Positions 1 to 13,824 of a DNA stretch of 64,000 nt are shown in pieces. The translations under genes and the position numbers were made by a program. The first letter of the stretch is position 1, and every line of letters starts with the position of its first letter. The notes beneath the pieces are model-generated. The model saw nothing but the letters and a program-made list of their open reading frames with translations. It ran no database searches and was not told the DNA's origin. The stretch comes from Pezizomycotina sp. ARF18 (lineage: Eukaryota > Ascomycota): positions 348,252 through 412,251 of the forward strand of contig AZLU01000003.1 in the NCBI GenBank assembly GCA_002224055.1, given 5' to 3'.

Positions 1-3000
1 CAAAAGGCCAACTCCTGCATGGCTAGCAGGCGCTGCCGGGTCTAACATACAAGCGGCTCCAACAGGCCAGCAGGGTCCAGGAAATATACCCATAGACCCA
101 GTCGAACGGTCTTCTGCTGCACACAGCACTGCCCCAAGCTTACTGCAAAGTCAAGGGTAACGTGAGGGTTCTCCAAGAGCCGACAGGAACGATCGGACGT
201 TCTTCCAAAAATTGAATACGAGCTTTGGAGCTTAATAAAGTCGGTGGAATTTCTTATCCCTCAGCGAAATATCCGGGATATCATTCGTGAAGGTAGGCTA
301 TACACTACTCTAATACCATTAATTTAGAAGCTCATTACTGCTAGTACTTGAAGTTTTCTTCCAGGTCTAAACTAAATTATGTCTTTTCTAACAGTTTTAC
401 AAATTAAGATAGACGACATCAAGCAAAAAGAGTTCATCTCCGCATCGAAATCTCACGACGTCCCCCTCGTCAGATTCGTCATATGAAACGTCCCTTTATA
501 TAAGGAGTGCGACTACGAAATTCTTCGGACATGCATGCTGCATACTCAACGTCCCGAAGTGCGCTAGCACAGGCACTTGTCTGGCTCATATACCGAACAT
601 ATGGCTCCGTCGTAAAATGGGATAAAGGCTTTTGGAGGGGTCTCATGGCGAACGAAGCACCGGCGTTCTGGAAAATTATGCTGCTGAGTTCCTCTGCGCT
701 GCCCCTGTGCCGTTATGGCTGTGGAGACATCCGGGAGATTTGCAGAATGCATCATGCCGTTGGTGTTGATAGGGATGGTGCTTGGTTTGAGATTCCAGGT
801 TAAGATAATGTCGGGTTAAGGTATATTAAGAAATACTGCTACATACAATTTTACCTTTCCTATCTCTGGAAGTCCAAAGTAATCCCTCAGACCGAATAGT
901 CGGACAAGTTGAAGCCCTAGAACGGATATAAATACTGGTCGAAACCTGATTGAAGCGAGTTCATGAACACACCTGTTCATCCATGCCGTCACAATATATT
1001 GTTTACAGCGTCGCGATGAGCGAAGGTGGACGGGACATATTGACCGAGGCTGTGGCTTACTGCGGCTTCACCCCCGAGTTCAGTGCGAAAATACTAGGTG
1101 TTAAGTTAGTTCAATCACGAGCAAGAGCGGGTCTAGGGGAAGGTTGGGTTCGCATTACTATTGCGATATTGGGGTGACGGCGGTGGAATTGCATTATTTG
1201 GCATACGACTCACGCAATTGTGTTAAAACGTGGACGAGAGGAAATCTGGAAAGCTTCATGTGCATATCAAGAAAAAAACTTTGAAGATATTATTCTATTG
1301 CCCTGCTTCTATATTTATTTTCTAGATTGAATTTACGCTCCAGCTAGATTCGCTTCTTTATTGTGTCACCTTTCAGAACCAACGACACCCCTCTATAATC
1401 CAACACACATAATTTGTAACCTATTTCATAATCACCTAGTGTGAACCAAGGGTAAATTTATTTTCACGGAAACTGCGTAAGGCGGTTATAATACGTGGTA
1501 CGCTTTGAGGGAGTCATTGATCAAACGCATCTAGCTTCATTATATATCGATCGACTGCGTCCAATTCTCGTTGATGACATCCCCCTCAGAGGCCAGGGGC
1601 TGGAGTGATTATTGGAGAGGAAGGCCGGCTCTAGAGTTAGTTATAAGTGAAGCTCCCATACTGCGTTGGTCACAGTAATATTCGAAGCGCTATCCAGAGT
1701 CGCCTTTTGCCACGCCTTCAGGTCACTTTTGCTCAATGCTTCCCTCTGGTGCGCGCCTAAATGAGGTATTGTACGAGTGAGTGTTCTGATAAACACCTAC
1801 TGGCCATGTTTCCATTGTTAATTTTGTTATCTAGCCGCCTTATAGGACTGCCGGTGGTAATATAAAATTCTCAACGCATTGCCGTTTCTTCCTCTTGAGG
1901 TTAGCAAGTATATGGAAGGCGCAATCGATCTTGGATGCGCTAGATCATGGGGCTATTACACATTAACCATGCGGCATATCGGCCGAAGATATTGCCGGTG
2001 TCAATTCCTGGCGAGCATCTATTCTCGAAAACTCGCAATTCTATTCCTCTAATGTGTGGTATTATGGGCTGCAGTTCGATTTTCTCATGTGCGCATTCCT
2101 CCCAGTGGGAGAATAGATATGATCTGAAGTCTCGATGCTTGTCGAACTTTAGTTTATCGAGCACTTGGCGCAATGGTGTGTACGCAATAGTTGAAGCCAC
2201 GGCTGATTATCGACAGGCGATGGGAGTTTTACTGTAGTTTTAATGCACATTTTTACGGGATTCGAGACGGGAATCTAGCTATCGGAGCTCCGTTATCTAG
2301 TCCCAGAACCTTCCATCGTATATGGTCCATATCAATGCCCTCCCATGTTACGTACGCGTAAATTTCATCAAGATAGCTTTGCAGCTATTGTACCAGGTCC
2401 AGAACCACGCCACTAATACCGAACAGCCGGATAGCGCGTACCGAGAGGAATTGAGGGTGAAGCCTTTTGGCTCTATCGTACGATCTGATAAAGCTCACAC
2501 TACCTAAGTATATAAGATCTCCGTATATTTGTTTTTAGTTTAGAAAATTACATTTCCCATATGCTTAAGCGAATTGTCATCAGTCATAGTCTGAACCTCT
2601 ATCGCTGCACCAGATCGCCATCAAATGGTTTTTAATGCCCTATCTCGTGTATGCACGTCCTCCAGGGCACAGCCTTCAAGCCAAATTCAAGGGCAGATAT
2701 ATGCGGTAGAGCGTGGAAGAAATTAGGACTGTTTTGCAAGATCCCCGACATATAAGGTGTTGTGGGAGCTTGCAGAAACTATGGTTGGATAGCGGAAAGC
2801 AAAGACACTTTCAACCTCCAGGGATATGTGCTCGTAGACATAATGCTTGTTATTCAGATAAGAGTATTGCATCGACGGTAGGAAAACTATGAGCTCGAAT
2901 CATGCTTTATTAGGTAACGGGTTTGAGGCGCTTTACGAAAATCATCTACCTTTGATATAAGCTGTAAGCCAATATTACCCCCTTCGCTTTAATTTTAATT

Positions 3001-6000
3001 CAGTGGAGGTCATTTAAGCCAATATAGATTTCTCCTATGGGCGAACCGTCAAGAAACGCCTACTTGATCTCCTTATCAGGCCCAATTAGAGAATAGTTAG
3101 AGTAATAAAAAACTTATATTTAGAAAGGCTTCTCGTATATTAAACCGTGTTGTATGTAGATCCTTGCGATGAACATAGACGCTATAGCGTCTAGGTTTTG
3201 CCACTTTGCGGGCAGGCTGCGCGAATATAGAGGAATGTCGTCTAGATACGTAGGGTAACTCGGAACCTCCGTCGAAATGTTTCAGATCCAGGGCTTTATA
3301 ACGGATACCGTACTCACCTCTGCTCTTAGAGCTAGGCAGATACTATGGCTGGGTTTATCAGCCGCCCATACGGGAGCTCGATTACATATCGCAACCTCGG
3401 TGGTGATCCGGGTGTTCACGTAATTTTTTTTTTTTGTGTGAAGAACTGTTATCTTCCTACAGGCGACTTGAGAGAAAGCTTATATCTTGCATATCGACTT
3501 GTCTAGTATACATCTAACACTTTTCTTCGTAAATACGCTCGAGGGCGGCTACGGTACCCGTTATTATGGAAAGGACTTGTTTTGTGTTATGTCTAGGGTG
3601 TATTCTCTCATAGATTGACAATTCTAGCTCTGCTGGAAGAGTTCCCTCTAGATTTTTACTTGATTGAAGATCGCTATGGTGAGACGCTTTGCGGTCTGCC
3701 GCATTCTGAGCCCACAATTCCGGTTTATAAATGGTGTTCCAGCGCAGCGTACCTACCTGGTCACTCGACCATTACTACTTAGTGAAGTTTATCTAGGATC
3801 TAGAATTCGCGTGCTCAGTTCCTGTTTATGCCTACCCGCCGGAGTTTTCTTGAACCCCCAAATTTCGTTCTTTACCCGGATTATACGGTAAAAAGCCGAG
3901 GAATAGTGCGTTGAAGAGCATCCGTCAGTGAGCCGATAGTTTGAATCTAGTGTTAGGATAATTAATGAGTTTTACTGCATTCTGCGCATGGCGCAAGCGC
4001 GCAGATTATCGCTTTCGAACTCTCCCTCCACACACTTTTTTATCTCCCTCTCGCTCATAGACCTTCGTATAATCCACCAGCCTGCGAAGAGCTACAAGCT
4101 TGGCCAGCTAGTGCTTTTAGGCTGTGCATCATTAGACTTTGCAGCGGTTCTTATACAATGATATCGCCGATTGTACAACGCCTTCTGAACCGCGTTTAGC
4201 GCTCGGTGCCCCGGGCTACGATTATTGAGTTCACTTACAAAATTGACTTTATGTAAGAGCAGGACTTCAAACAATAGCGTTTGGCGGTCCTGTCATGACT
4301 CCGGCCCCGATCACTAAGATCATTAATGCGGAATAGAGGTTCAACGACGAAAACGCTATCTTGTTGTCGCATTGCGTAGAGAAAAAACTGTTCCCGGAAG
4401 CTTTTTAAGCATGTGCGAGATATGGAGTCTCCTTGTATCCTAGAGTCATCCAGGTCTGAGTTATCATGACGAACCCTTGCGCTACGCCGTGACTAATGAC
4501 CATCGACGCAAAGATATAACCATTTTCGAGACCTCCTAGAATAGTTTAGTATCAGGCGTAATCGAGGGACAGCAGGACGGCAATCTGACCGCTAGCCTAT
4601 AAAACTTGGATGACGTCCGCGTTCTTCGTGTGCCGTATACTCGAAGCGGTTTTGACCTTGTCGAATTCCTTCAAATATCGCGCAATGCAATATCCATCCA
4701 CAAAACGCTAGAAAAATCGTGAATACATTCGCTCGATGGAACCAGTATTATCACGCGTACTGGTACAGCTTCATTGTAAAACGAACCGATATGAAAGGAA
4801 TACGGTCCTGGAGACTATGGTGTGGTATTTTTGGTCGTTAGAGATCTCCTTCCCCTCGTTCACTCAAGATATTTCTACTTCGCGGCCAAATATTTCGTAA
4901 TATGTCATCTTAATTTTCCCATCGGATAAATCGAATTCTTGGAGCTCCAGGTTACCGTCTATCATCGTTGCTGGCGTTAAATTTCTATAAGATATCCCGT
5001 GTCTGCATTTTGGAAAAGCCTAAGTTTACAAATAAGTCATATCAACCGGCAGACTTCCGTGCATGAATCGAGATCTGCTTCATCTACAAGCGTGTTTTAT
5101 CCTCCATTATCGGTTCATAATAAGCCCGTCTTTTCTTAACGGCTATCGATCACTTCGCAGGGGTTAGAACAGATCATACTAAATGTAATAGAGTTAGCTA
5201 CGTAGACGTATCGGGTGCGATTGGTATCCGCATACTTAAGAAGCTTCCCCGAATCTATGGCAGGTAATTCTCAGAGCTTAATATTATGGTGCCTACCGGC
5301 GCGCCTGCATTCTATCGGTCGTAAAATGTCTCTGCTCGGATTATCATTCAAGAATTGATCGTAACCGTGAAGCTGACGTTAAAAATGTTGGGGAAACTTC
5401 TCTGTTTCAAAATGCGTCTATCATGGAAGTCCGTTTTATACGCGCAGCTCGCTTTACTTGGATCACGATCTGTATTCTGCACAGCGTTGGAGATCACCAA
5501 CGAACTTGACAAGGACATCGCTCTTCGCAATATCCGAAGACATGAAATTTCGTCTCATTATGCCTCCTCATGCAAGCCGTTGTCATATCATGGTATGGTT
5601 GATGACAGCGGTGCAAACGACATATATATCCGTCTGCGAGAAACTCTTGCTTAATAAACCAATATCCTGTCGGTCGAGAGTGATGTAGCGACCTATCTGA
5701 CTACTGCTGCAGAGGAGAGAGGCCCTATCAACCGTCCCTGTTGTTTAGCACTTATAGATTCTAGTTATACCTCGAGTCTTCACAAAGCGTAAAAATTCGT
5801 TATTACGAAATGTCCGCATCCGGGTTGAATACCTTGACAGTAGCGTAAACTGAAGATGGGGGAGAATGGCGTTAATATCGTGTTGTGAGGCTGAGTAAAG
5901 GCGTCAAATATGCGGCCAGCGGAGTGTCGAAGTCTAACGCCCTAAACGAGGAGTTTAATATCAGTTAAAGCAGGCGAGAGAAGCGTAAGATTGAACAAAT

Positions 6001-6300
6001 TTATCAGCCATCCGTGGTCGCTACATAGGGATATAATTATGTAGAGATGACTGCACTGGATTCTACGCGATATTATGGTCTTTCCGGCTGCCCTCCTTTT
6101 CAGAAGTATCGGGCGGTTCGGCAAATTCTTTGAGCCCATGCATATAGCGTGCTATCTCCGTATACTCGCCCATTGGGCTATTTTCTCAGCTGCAAACTTC
6201 TGGTCTGTTATACATCTTCCGGCACATTGTGTTCAAGATCCTGCCGCAACAAAAGAACAAAATTCCATCCGTAATTTATGCTTAGTAAGTATAATTAAGT
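1..6300. other. Gene-free DNA, no recognisable feature
   Basis: No family signature, splice pattern or long coding-like frame is visible on either strand. Open frames stay under about 100 codons and overlap one another on opposite strands, as expected by chance at this base composition. Homopolymers are rare (one T run near 3424-3435). CA and TG dinucleotides look common, so the stretch does not look like strongly RIP-mutated transposon DNA by eye. Its texture matches the other gene-free blocks in the window and differs from the homopolymer-rich gene blocks. Confidence 0.6.
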
Positions 6301-6849
6301 TTCCTCTTAAACTGTAAGTCCAGAAGGTCTTGCTGAAGGTTACCTCTTGAAAGGATGTTTTAGAGATGATGATCGTTATATGACCTTGATATTGGAGAGT
6401 GTTGCTTTGAGGGTTATTTTTGGTAATTGGTGAGTTATCGATATTTTATTGGCTGCTAGCATTTTTTTTTAGTTATATTTTTTGTGTTTTAAAGCACTTA
6501 TAGTTAGTAAATCTTGAGAAGATTTCGTATTGTTATAAAAAAAAAAAAAAAAGCAGTCCGAACCGAGAAATACGAGTGGAAAGCGAGTCCTTGACCGCCA
6601 TCCTCTAGAACGTTCACTATACACTGAAAGAAGCCTGAATCATATAACGTGTGCAGCAAGTAACCCTCGAGCGTGTCGAACCAAACCAACGCCGAAAAAA
6701 AAAAAAAAAAAAAAAAATTTCTTTCCTTCCTAACTCGCAGCTTCAAGCTCCTTATCGATAAGACCAAGCTCCAAACAAAAACCTCACCGCAGAAAATTCC
6801 TCACCAATCCTCCATCCTCCACCACACCACCACCACCACCATAACCACA
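6301..6849. other. Region upstream of tsr2 with A tracts
   Basis: This is the transition from the gene-free block into the first gene block. It holds a run of 16 A at 6537-6552 and one of 23 A at 6695-6717, then a C/A-rich leader (repeated CCACCACCA-like triplets) running into the tsr2 start codon at 6850. A-rich tracts followed by a pyrimidine- or CA-rich leader fit a fungal promoter and 5' UTR. No TATA box can be named with confidence. Confidence 0.4.
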
Positions 6850-7519
6850 ATGTCATCAAACAACAACGTCCAACCGCCGCTCCAACGCCGTCCATCCCTC
6901 CACAAACCCAACAACAACAACAACACTCTCCCCCGAAGCGACGTCAAAATTCGAGCTCGGCCTAACCCTCATCCTAAACACCTGGCAAGCCCTCACCGTC
7001 GCCGTGCAGAACGAGTGGGGCGGCCCCGACAGCGCTGATAAAAGGGATTGGATGTGCGGCGCCGTCGCCGAGCTCTTCGATCGCGACCCTCGACGGATAA
7101 TTTGGACCTCGAAGACTTCCTCTCCCAATCCTAGAAGACGAATTCGACGTCGTCGTCGAAGACGGGTCCACGATCCTGGTCTCCAACGCAATACTCAGAT
7201 ACGCAACGATGTCGATGGTGACTTCGCCACCGTCGACAGACTAAATACGGAGTGGTTAGAGCGCCGACCGGCGAAAGTTAACGTCGTACGCGCGGAGAAG
7301 AAGAAGATAGCGGTGACGAAGAGGAGGACGGGGAGGGGAGGTATGGATATCGATATGGAGGGAGGAGGCGCCGGAGTTAGTACGCGTACGGAACGGCCGG
7401 AGAGGGTCGTCGACGAGGATGGTTTTGAGTTGGTGCAGAAGGGAGGAGGAGGCGGTAGGGAAGATAAGGAAAGAAGAGGGGGGGGGTTATGTATAATATA
7501 TCACGGTAATGAGGAATAG
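6850..7519 (+). CDS. TSR2: Pre-rRNA-processing protein Tsr2 homolog
   Basis: Tsr2 is an escortin: it carries ribosomal protein eS26 from importin to the assembling 40S subunit and is needed for 20S pre-rRNA processing. The ATG at 6850 opens an Asn/Pro/Gln-rich leader. The family core follows in another frame: FELGLTLILNTWQALTVAV then QNEWGGPDSADKRDW, the Tsr2 hallmark, then AELFDRD. The acidic part continues as ILEDEFDVVVEDGS, and GDFATVDRLNTEWLERRP completes the core. The tail carries VDEDGFELVQK, as in fungal Tsr2. At least three one-base frame changes (near 6940, 7095 and 7205) separate these pieces. The stop is 7517-7519 in the last open frame; a one-base correction in the GGA/GGC run would instead end it at TAG 7456-7458 after an Arg-rich end. 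No intron is seen. The gene converges with the zds gene downstream. Confidence 0.9.
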
Positions 7520-8303
7520 ATCCAGTGGTTTCTATCGATAAAGGCACATTTGCTGTCACGACTGCATGTGACTGTGGGCTGTAGTGGCAATTCTGACGTT
7601 TACTCCAAAGGACTAGAAGACAAAACACTCCCGATATCATCCTTTAAGCTTCGGTTTTCACCAAGGAACACTTTTTCCTTTTCAAAACAAGGTGTTTGTA
7701 GAAAATTTAATCTATATAATGTAATACGCGATGCGGCGATGATCGTACGAATCCTGAGTGATATAACTAACATATTAGGTACATGCATATGAGCGCGGAG
7801 AGAAAGCAGTAGAGGAAAAACTCACAAGTAAACGGGATGATATGAGAAAGCCAACGTTGCAACTGGCAGTACAGGAAAGCCGACGATGAACAAACGTATA
7901 ACTTAAGAAATCAAGAAAGTAATAGCATATAATATAGTTAAATTAATCTTACTGTAAGTTACTTATATATAGGCTGACTTGATAATTTCTCCCTTAGGGA
8001 CATTTACATCAGTGCATTACGCTTTTTAATATTCTTTGTATACATACGTCAATGTGAGAGATAAGATATATTAAAAAAAATTTATTTTTTATAGACGTAA
8101 ATATCAATAAAAAATCGTGAAAGAAAAAATATACATCTGAAGGCATAAAAAATTCGAAGAGCGATGGATGTTTGCAATGATGGATGGAATACTGATGCAA
8201 TAATAAAGCCATGAACAGCGTAAAACATTTTTCCAAAATAATACATAGCAAAATACAGCGAAAAAATAAAAGATAAAATAAATAAATGCTATAAAACCCA
8301 TAA
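7520..8303. other. Convergent intergenic region between tsr2 and zds
   Basis: AT-rich DNA between two genes that end towards each other. It contains A/T-rich words suited to 3' end formation on both sides, for example AATAAA-like words near 8107 and 8270 and an A/T run near 8075-8090. No coding signature was found. Confidence 0.5.
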
Positions 8304-11300
8304 TCACCACATATCATCATCATACTCCTCTCCTCTGCGTTTGCCGCCCCCTCTGCACCTCTGCCCTCCCTCTCCCTCCCTGCGCCTCCACCTCACCATT
8401 ACCCGCCGCTTGCTGTTGTTGCCGGTAATACCCTGCTGCTGCTGCTGCTGGTACTGATACTGCTGCTGCGACTCGTACCCGGCTCCCCTCCTGCTGCTCC
8501 ACCTCTCGAACTCCCCCGTTCACCATAATAATACTGTTGCTGTTGTCCTCCCTGCTGCCCGTTATCGTCGTAGTACCATTACTGTAATCGTACTGCTGCT
8601 GCTGCTGATGTTGCTGTAACCCGGTTGCTGCGCTGATCGCGAGTACTGGTGGTGCGGGGAGTCGGGGTATCCTTCCGTCCCGTCGTCGTCAAAGTCATAG
8701 TCCTCGTCGCTCTGGTCGACGGTAGCGTGGTTGCCGTTCGGCGGTTGCGGTTGCTAATGAAAAGTAAAATGTTAGGTCAAAAGCTCTCCTTGATGGAAAC
8801 AAAAGTAGGTGGGGGGAGAAAGGAAGAATTTTTGAGGTGAGCTCACCTCAGCTCTGACAGCGACTCCTCCTCCGCCCTCCTCCTCGCTTCCTCCTCCATC
8901 TGCTGCCGCTCGCGCTGCTGCTGCCTCTGCCGCCTCTTCTGCTCCTCCTCGTCCCTTTTCTGCTGCTGCTGCGCCTGCCGCTGGCTGCGCCGCCTGCGCC
9001 GCCTGCTGCAATTGCTGGTTCTGCGGCTGCATCATCTGCACTTTAGCAAGGTACGCATACATAAAATTGCTCAGCAATACCTGCTGGTGCAGTGGCCTCC
9101 GCGGGTTCGCGAGTTTCAAATGTGACAGCCGTATATAGCCCTCTCGATATGTATCGGGAACCGCGTGTAGTAGTACGGCTGCTGGTTGGCCTGCTTATCC
9201 CCGCTTCCTTTTCGGGCGATGTTACCGATTTTTCGGGCTTTTCGGATTTTTTCTTTCTGTTTCGATGCAGCGGTCTCGCCGGATGATTTCTTCTTCGAGC
9301 CGCCGAATATGCTAGAAAGTAAACCTCCTTCCTTCTTCGGTGGTTCCACAGCTGTCGATTTACTCTTCGCCTTCTCCTTCTCCTCTCCCGTTCCCGCTCC
9401 AGCGCGTCCACCGATGGCCGTTGCTCAGCAGACGCAGTCGACTCCATGCTCTCCCGCACCGTTTCGCGTCTATCGACTTCTGCAGCAAATCCAACCGCGC
9501 GTGCTCGCCGCTCTTCTCCCTCTCCCTCTCCCTCTCCTTCTCCCGCCTCTCATCTTCCCGCTCGTTCGTCTTCTCCGTCGACTTAACCCGCCGTACCTTC
9601 TTCCCTTGCTTGACTTTCTCCTTCTCCTTGTCTCAGAAGAACCCAACAGCCACCCCCAACTCGGTTTCCGGCTGGGATCCTTATCCTTATCCTGCTGCTC
9701 AACGAACCGCTACTTGAAATAGCCGACTCGGAAGACTTTCGCCGCGCGCGGGCGTACGCTTCAATTGCGGACCCGTACCGTCTGTCCGGACGTTATCGCT
9801 GCTCGTAGCGGCGACGTACGCTTAAGCTGCGGCCGCTTCTGACCTTCCGGCGGCGGCGTTGTACCGGAGCAGGTGTTGCCGGCGTGGACACGGACGTGAC
9901 AGCGGCGGCGCCTGTTGCATCATAGCCGGAGCTTCCCGCGACGAACCTCTCTCCGGTATGCCCTCCGCGACGGTATCTGCTGCTGCTCCTGCGCGCCCGC
10001 GGCGCCGGCTTCGAAACGAGATGTAATCCTGTTTCGGCGGCGGGACGACGTATCCGGCGGCGTAACGGCCCTCTCGCTATTCGGCGACTGCGGCGTGACG
10101 GTGTCTTGGATTTAGTGCTGGCAGACGACGGCGAAGGCGATGGTAGCGGCGATGGTATATCTTTCCGGTGCGTGCGTGAGGCTCCGTCGCCGAGACTTAT
10201 CGTTCGGTAATCAGCCGCTTTGGAATGGTGGGTCTTCGTCCGATACCGATATCGATGGTATAGGTTCGTCCGTACGCGGTTTAGCTTGAATTCCTTCTCG
10301 ACGGGTGAATTTAGCGGAGATTCGCCATCTCCCGTCGAAGCCGTGCATTCCTCTCCGTCCCGGTGCACGCGCTCTCCTTCCGTAAGCTACCCCTTCTCAG
10401 TGCTGTCCGTGTCGACCGCCGTAGTGCTGATCCGGGTGGTGCGGCGGTAATATCGGCATGTCATCGTCGAGTTGGCTCGGTTCACCTAAAAAACGAAACA
10501 TTAAAAACTCGGACGTCTTTATTAAAACCCATCCCCCTCTTTCCAAACTCACCCTCAGAGCAGCTCCGTCCTGCTCAGCTGAGCTTCTTCATCATATGCG
10601 TCGGATCCTGGCTCGTCAGCGCCTCCTGTATGTCGGCAACCTTCAGCTGCGGATCCTGCTGGCCCGTTATCGACCTCTGCCGGCTCAGCAGGTCCGCCCC
10701 GTCCTCGTAATTATCCGCCCCTTTGCCTCCCGTATTATCGATCTGCCGCGATAGTATCGACTTCTTCCTCCTCAGGCTCGGTCCGGATTGCGGGCTCCCA
10801 GAGTCAGGACTTAATCCTCCTCCTCCTCCTCCTCCTCCTGCTCCCCCTCCTTCCTCCTGGTGCCGTATCTGCTGCACCCGCGACTCAACAAACGACTTAA
10901 ACTCTTCGGCGCGAGCTCAGGATGTAACCGCGCGGGGACCCAAAACAGCCTCGATGCGTCGTTGTCGTCGTCGGATTGTTTTGGTGCAACGGTCGGTATG
11001 AAGCTGAACGCGGGTAAATCGGGATCGTTTGTTGGAGAATTCGATACGTCCATGGACATGCGCCGCAGCGCCTGGAGGTTGCTCAGCTCCTGCGCCACCG
11101 CAGCCGGGTTGGATTCGTAGTCGATGTCGTTCAGGGGGAAACTCGCGTTTGCGGCGTCGGATAGGCTGGGCGAGTTCGGCGGCGCTTTGATGGTTGTAGG
11201 GGAGCCCACGGGTGATAACGGTTCGCCCGCTGCTCTGGCCCAGCATGCTCCGTCGCTGTACGCGGTTGTTGGGGGCGTGGTGGGGTTTAGCGTGCTGGAT

Positions 11301-11596
11301 CCGGTGCTCCCATCGCTGCTGGTGGTGCTGCCATTGCCGAGGCGAGGCGGCACGCCGTACTTTTGCATGCTCATGCGGTAGTCGCGAAGCCGGCTGTCGT
11401 CGTAGGCGGGGGTGTTGTCGTCCATGTTGCCGTAGAGGTCGCTGAACGTGTCCGTGACGTGGTGGTCGTCACGGACGACGTCGTCGACGATACGCTCGGA
11501 GTGTGGGCATGTGAGGCGTGCGTCGGGTATGCCCCTCGTTCACGTTGTCGAGATGCGGCCTATTAAATAACGGAAAAAGGTGGGGGTAAAGTTAGC

Positions 11597-11638
<42 letters not shown>

Positions 11639-12104
11639 AAAAGTCGCGGAATATAGCAAAACTATAACAATGAACAATAAAAGCAAGTAGAAAAGTTTAA
11701 AATCCTCCACTCCTTCCACCAAACTCGATACCAAGAAGATCTCGATAAACCATCATCGTCATAAACATAAGAAAAATCCATCTCAATTCAATCCTCTTTC
11801 CTTCGCGAACAATGGAAAAAAAAACTCGGAGCGAAAAAAATCGAAGCATAATGCACCCGATACTGCGCGTAACCAAACCACAAAGGAAAAAAAAAAGGAC
11901 GGAAAAAGCGGAGATGAGCAAAAGCGAAAAAAAAAAAAGAAAAAAGAAAAGCCGTAGTAGAAAACGAAACACCATATCCTCCATTCCTGCAACGTCACGA
12001 TATCCCCAACGCATCATCCCTTCCCCGAAGGAACGTCGATTTATTCAAGCTCTTAATAGGAAAAAAGAAATAAAAGGCCACTTGCATACCTTCATCGACG
12101 CCAT
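8304..12104 (-). CDS. Zds1/Zds2-family protein (Zds_C domain)
   Basis: Zds proteins bind Cdc55-PP2A and control Cdc14 release, mitotic entry and polarity in yeast. The diagnostic C-terminal Zds_C block is at about 9040-9190: YTRFPIHIERAIY, then SHLKLANPRRPLHQQ and VLLSNFMYAYLAKVQMM. It is preceded by KEGGLLSSIFGGSKKKSS, as in fungal homologs. Upstream landmarks are VRDDHHVTDTFSDLYG (about 11,430-11,480), RLFWVPARLHPELAP (about 10,910-10,960), RRKKSILSRQID (about 10,750) and EKEFKLNRVRTNLYHRY (about 10,250-10,300). A Q-rich tail ends EEYDDDMW with stop at 8304-8306. Readable introns: 10552-10485 (GTGAGT...TTTTTTAG), 8846-8754 (GTGAGC...TTAG) and, less surely, 12090-11560 (GTATGC...branch GCTAAC...TTTAATAG), which would put the start ATG at 12104-12102. 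Several one-base frame breaks occur. Family certain; N-terminus uncertain. Confidence 0.88.
11600..11633 (-). repeat. T34 tract just upstream of a branch site in a zds intron
   Basis: The plus strand reads 34 consecutive A. Read in the direction of the zds gene it is T34 followed by AACGCTAAC, a consensus-like fungal branch site, and about 30 nt later by TTTAATAG, a 3' splice site at 11560. This order is what makes the upstream intron credible. Confidence 0.7.
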
Positions 12105-12242
12105 TGGTGGAATCGTAGCCGGTATCTTCCCACCCGTGCTATCTGTTATACCTTCTCCCACCCCTTTCTACTACTGCTCTTTTGTAAAATCTTCAGTTGA
12201 AACTCTTTTCCTGGCAAAAATAGCTCTGATAGCCCCCTTTGA

Positions 12243-12250
<8 letters not shown>

Positions 12251-12279
<29 letters not shown>
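12251..12279. repeat. A29 homopolymer
   Basis: Twenty-nine consecutive A, about 150 bp upstream (in zds direction) of the proposed zds start, in a pyrimidine-rich (minus strand) promoter-like segment. Confidence 0.9.
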
Positions 12280-12284
<5 letters not shown>

Positions 12285-13763
12285 CTCCGTTCTATGTCAA
12301 GGTTAAAATCATCAGCTTCTATCTCTTTGTTTCGTAGTGTTAAAAATTCCGTCACTGGAGTTCGTTCGGGTCGTTAGATTTTCCTCCGAAAAAGTGCCGA
12401 AACAAGGTCAATCGAAAAAGAAAAAAAAAAAAAAATAGAGTAAAGAGGTCGTATCTCGTGAGTGCGTGAATGTGATTGCCTTCAACCCTTCCAAGCGTAG
12501 TATCGTCACCAGCTGCTGAACCTCCGAATCGTCGCCTGAAGACTTTACTTTTCTCTTTGTTTGATGGCGATAGTCGATGGGCGATGTGGTGGTGTGAAGG
12601 TCGAGACGTCCAGGTGAGACAAGCCAGAAAAAAAAAAAATGGCTTTGCAGGTGATGGATGTTTTGGGACTGAGAGGTTTTAAAAAGAAGGGGAGAACAAA
12701 AAGAAAAGTCGGTGGAGGTCCGTTCCTTATTTAGCGGAGAAGAACGGACAAAAATGGCGTATTTCTTCTTCTTTCTTCTTGTTACTGCAATAATAATAAG
12801 TATGAACACAACAAAATAATAATGAGAAGGGAAAAAAAAAAAAAAAAAAAGCAGGGGAAAATAAAATAAAAAAATAAAAGGTTAAAAGGAAGGAGAGAGC
12901 GTGACTCCGCAGAAATAAAAAATAAAAATAAAATAAATAATAAAAAAAAATAATAAAATAATAAAATAATAAAATAAAAATGAATAAAATATAACTGGCA
13001 AGCGACAGACAGTCTTGTGATCTTTGAAGAAAGGGATAAATTGTATATAATATTAATATGATTTCGCAGTATGATTTCGCAGAGTACAATAATAGAATAA
13101 ATTGAACACTTATAAGAAGAAAAAAAAAAAAAAAGGAAGCACTAGTTCTACTATAAAACAATTAAGTTAAAAAGTAGTTTGCAGATGTTTTTTGTTCGTT
13201 TAATTATAGAATCGAAGAAGAAAAGAAATAAAAAGGCGAATAAGGAGAAAGTTAAACCACGGAAAGCAGAACGAGCGTCTGAATGCGAAAGGGGTGGAGG
13301 ATAATAAACAAAACAGATTGGAGAGGCGAGAGAAAAGAGAATCAGGGCGTCTGTCTAACAGTTTTTTTTTTTCTTTCTCTGGAAGCGATGATGAAAGACA
13401 ATATAGGAAACGGAGGAGGTGGATCCGTTTTTTTCTTAATAGGTTGAAAGAGCAAAAGAAAAAGGGAAATTGATTAGCGGTATCAGAGAAGGTCGGCGGA
13501 GAAAGGAAATCAATAAGATATAGCAGTAAACAGCGGCAACAATAGCAGAGACAGAGACAGAGACTAAGAGACCGTGTGGGATAATAATAACAATAATATA
13601 TATATATATATCGTCGTCCCTGGTGCTCCACTTTTCAGCGCGCCAATATCAAATAATAAGATTAGTACAAAGCGGATAATTTATTAGTTATATTTGTTTA
13701 AAATTAATTTAATTTTAGCAGGGTGCTAAGGATCTGATGGCGAGATTTCTTAAAGCAGTAATG

Positions 13764-13790
13764 AAAAAGAAAGAAAGAAAGAAAGAAAGA

Positions 13791-13821
<31 letters not shown>

Positions 13822-13824
13822 AAG
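13764..13824. repeat. AAAG microsatellite
   Basis: About 15 AAAG units with one irregular unit in the middle (around 13793-13800). Likely length-polymorphic. Confidence 0.95.

Noticed and set aside
5355-5688. Overlapping frames of 76-99 codons
   Set aside because: Several frames on both strands are open together, which is typical of chance rather than of a gene.
8400-8620. CTG-repeat rich plus-strand segment as a separate microsatellite
   Set aside because: On the minus strand it encodes the Gln-rich tail of the zds protein, so it is part of that gene.
13200-13631. 143-codon minus-strand frame rich in Phe, Leu, Tyr, Ser and Cys
   Set aside because: It is the translation of a pyrimidine-rich promoter or leader region with microsatellites; no conserved motif.
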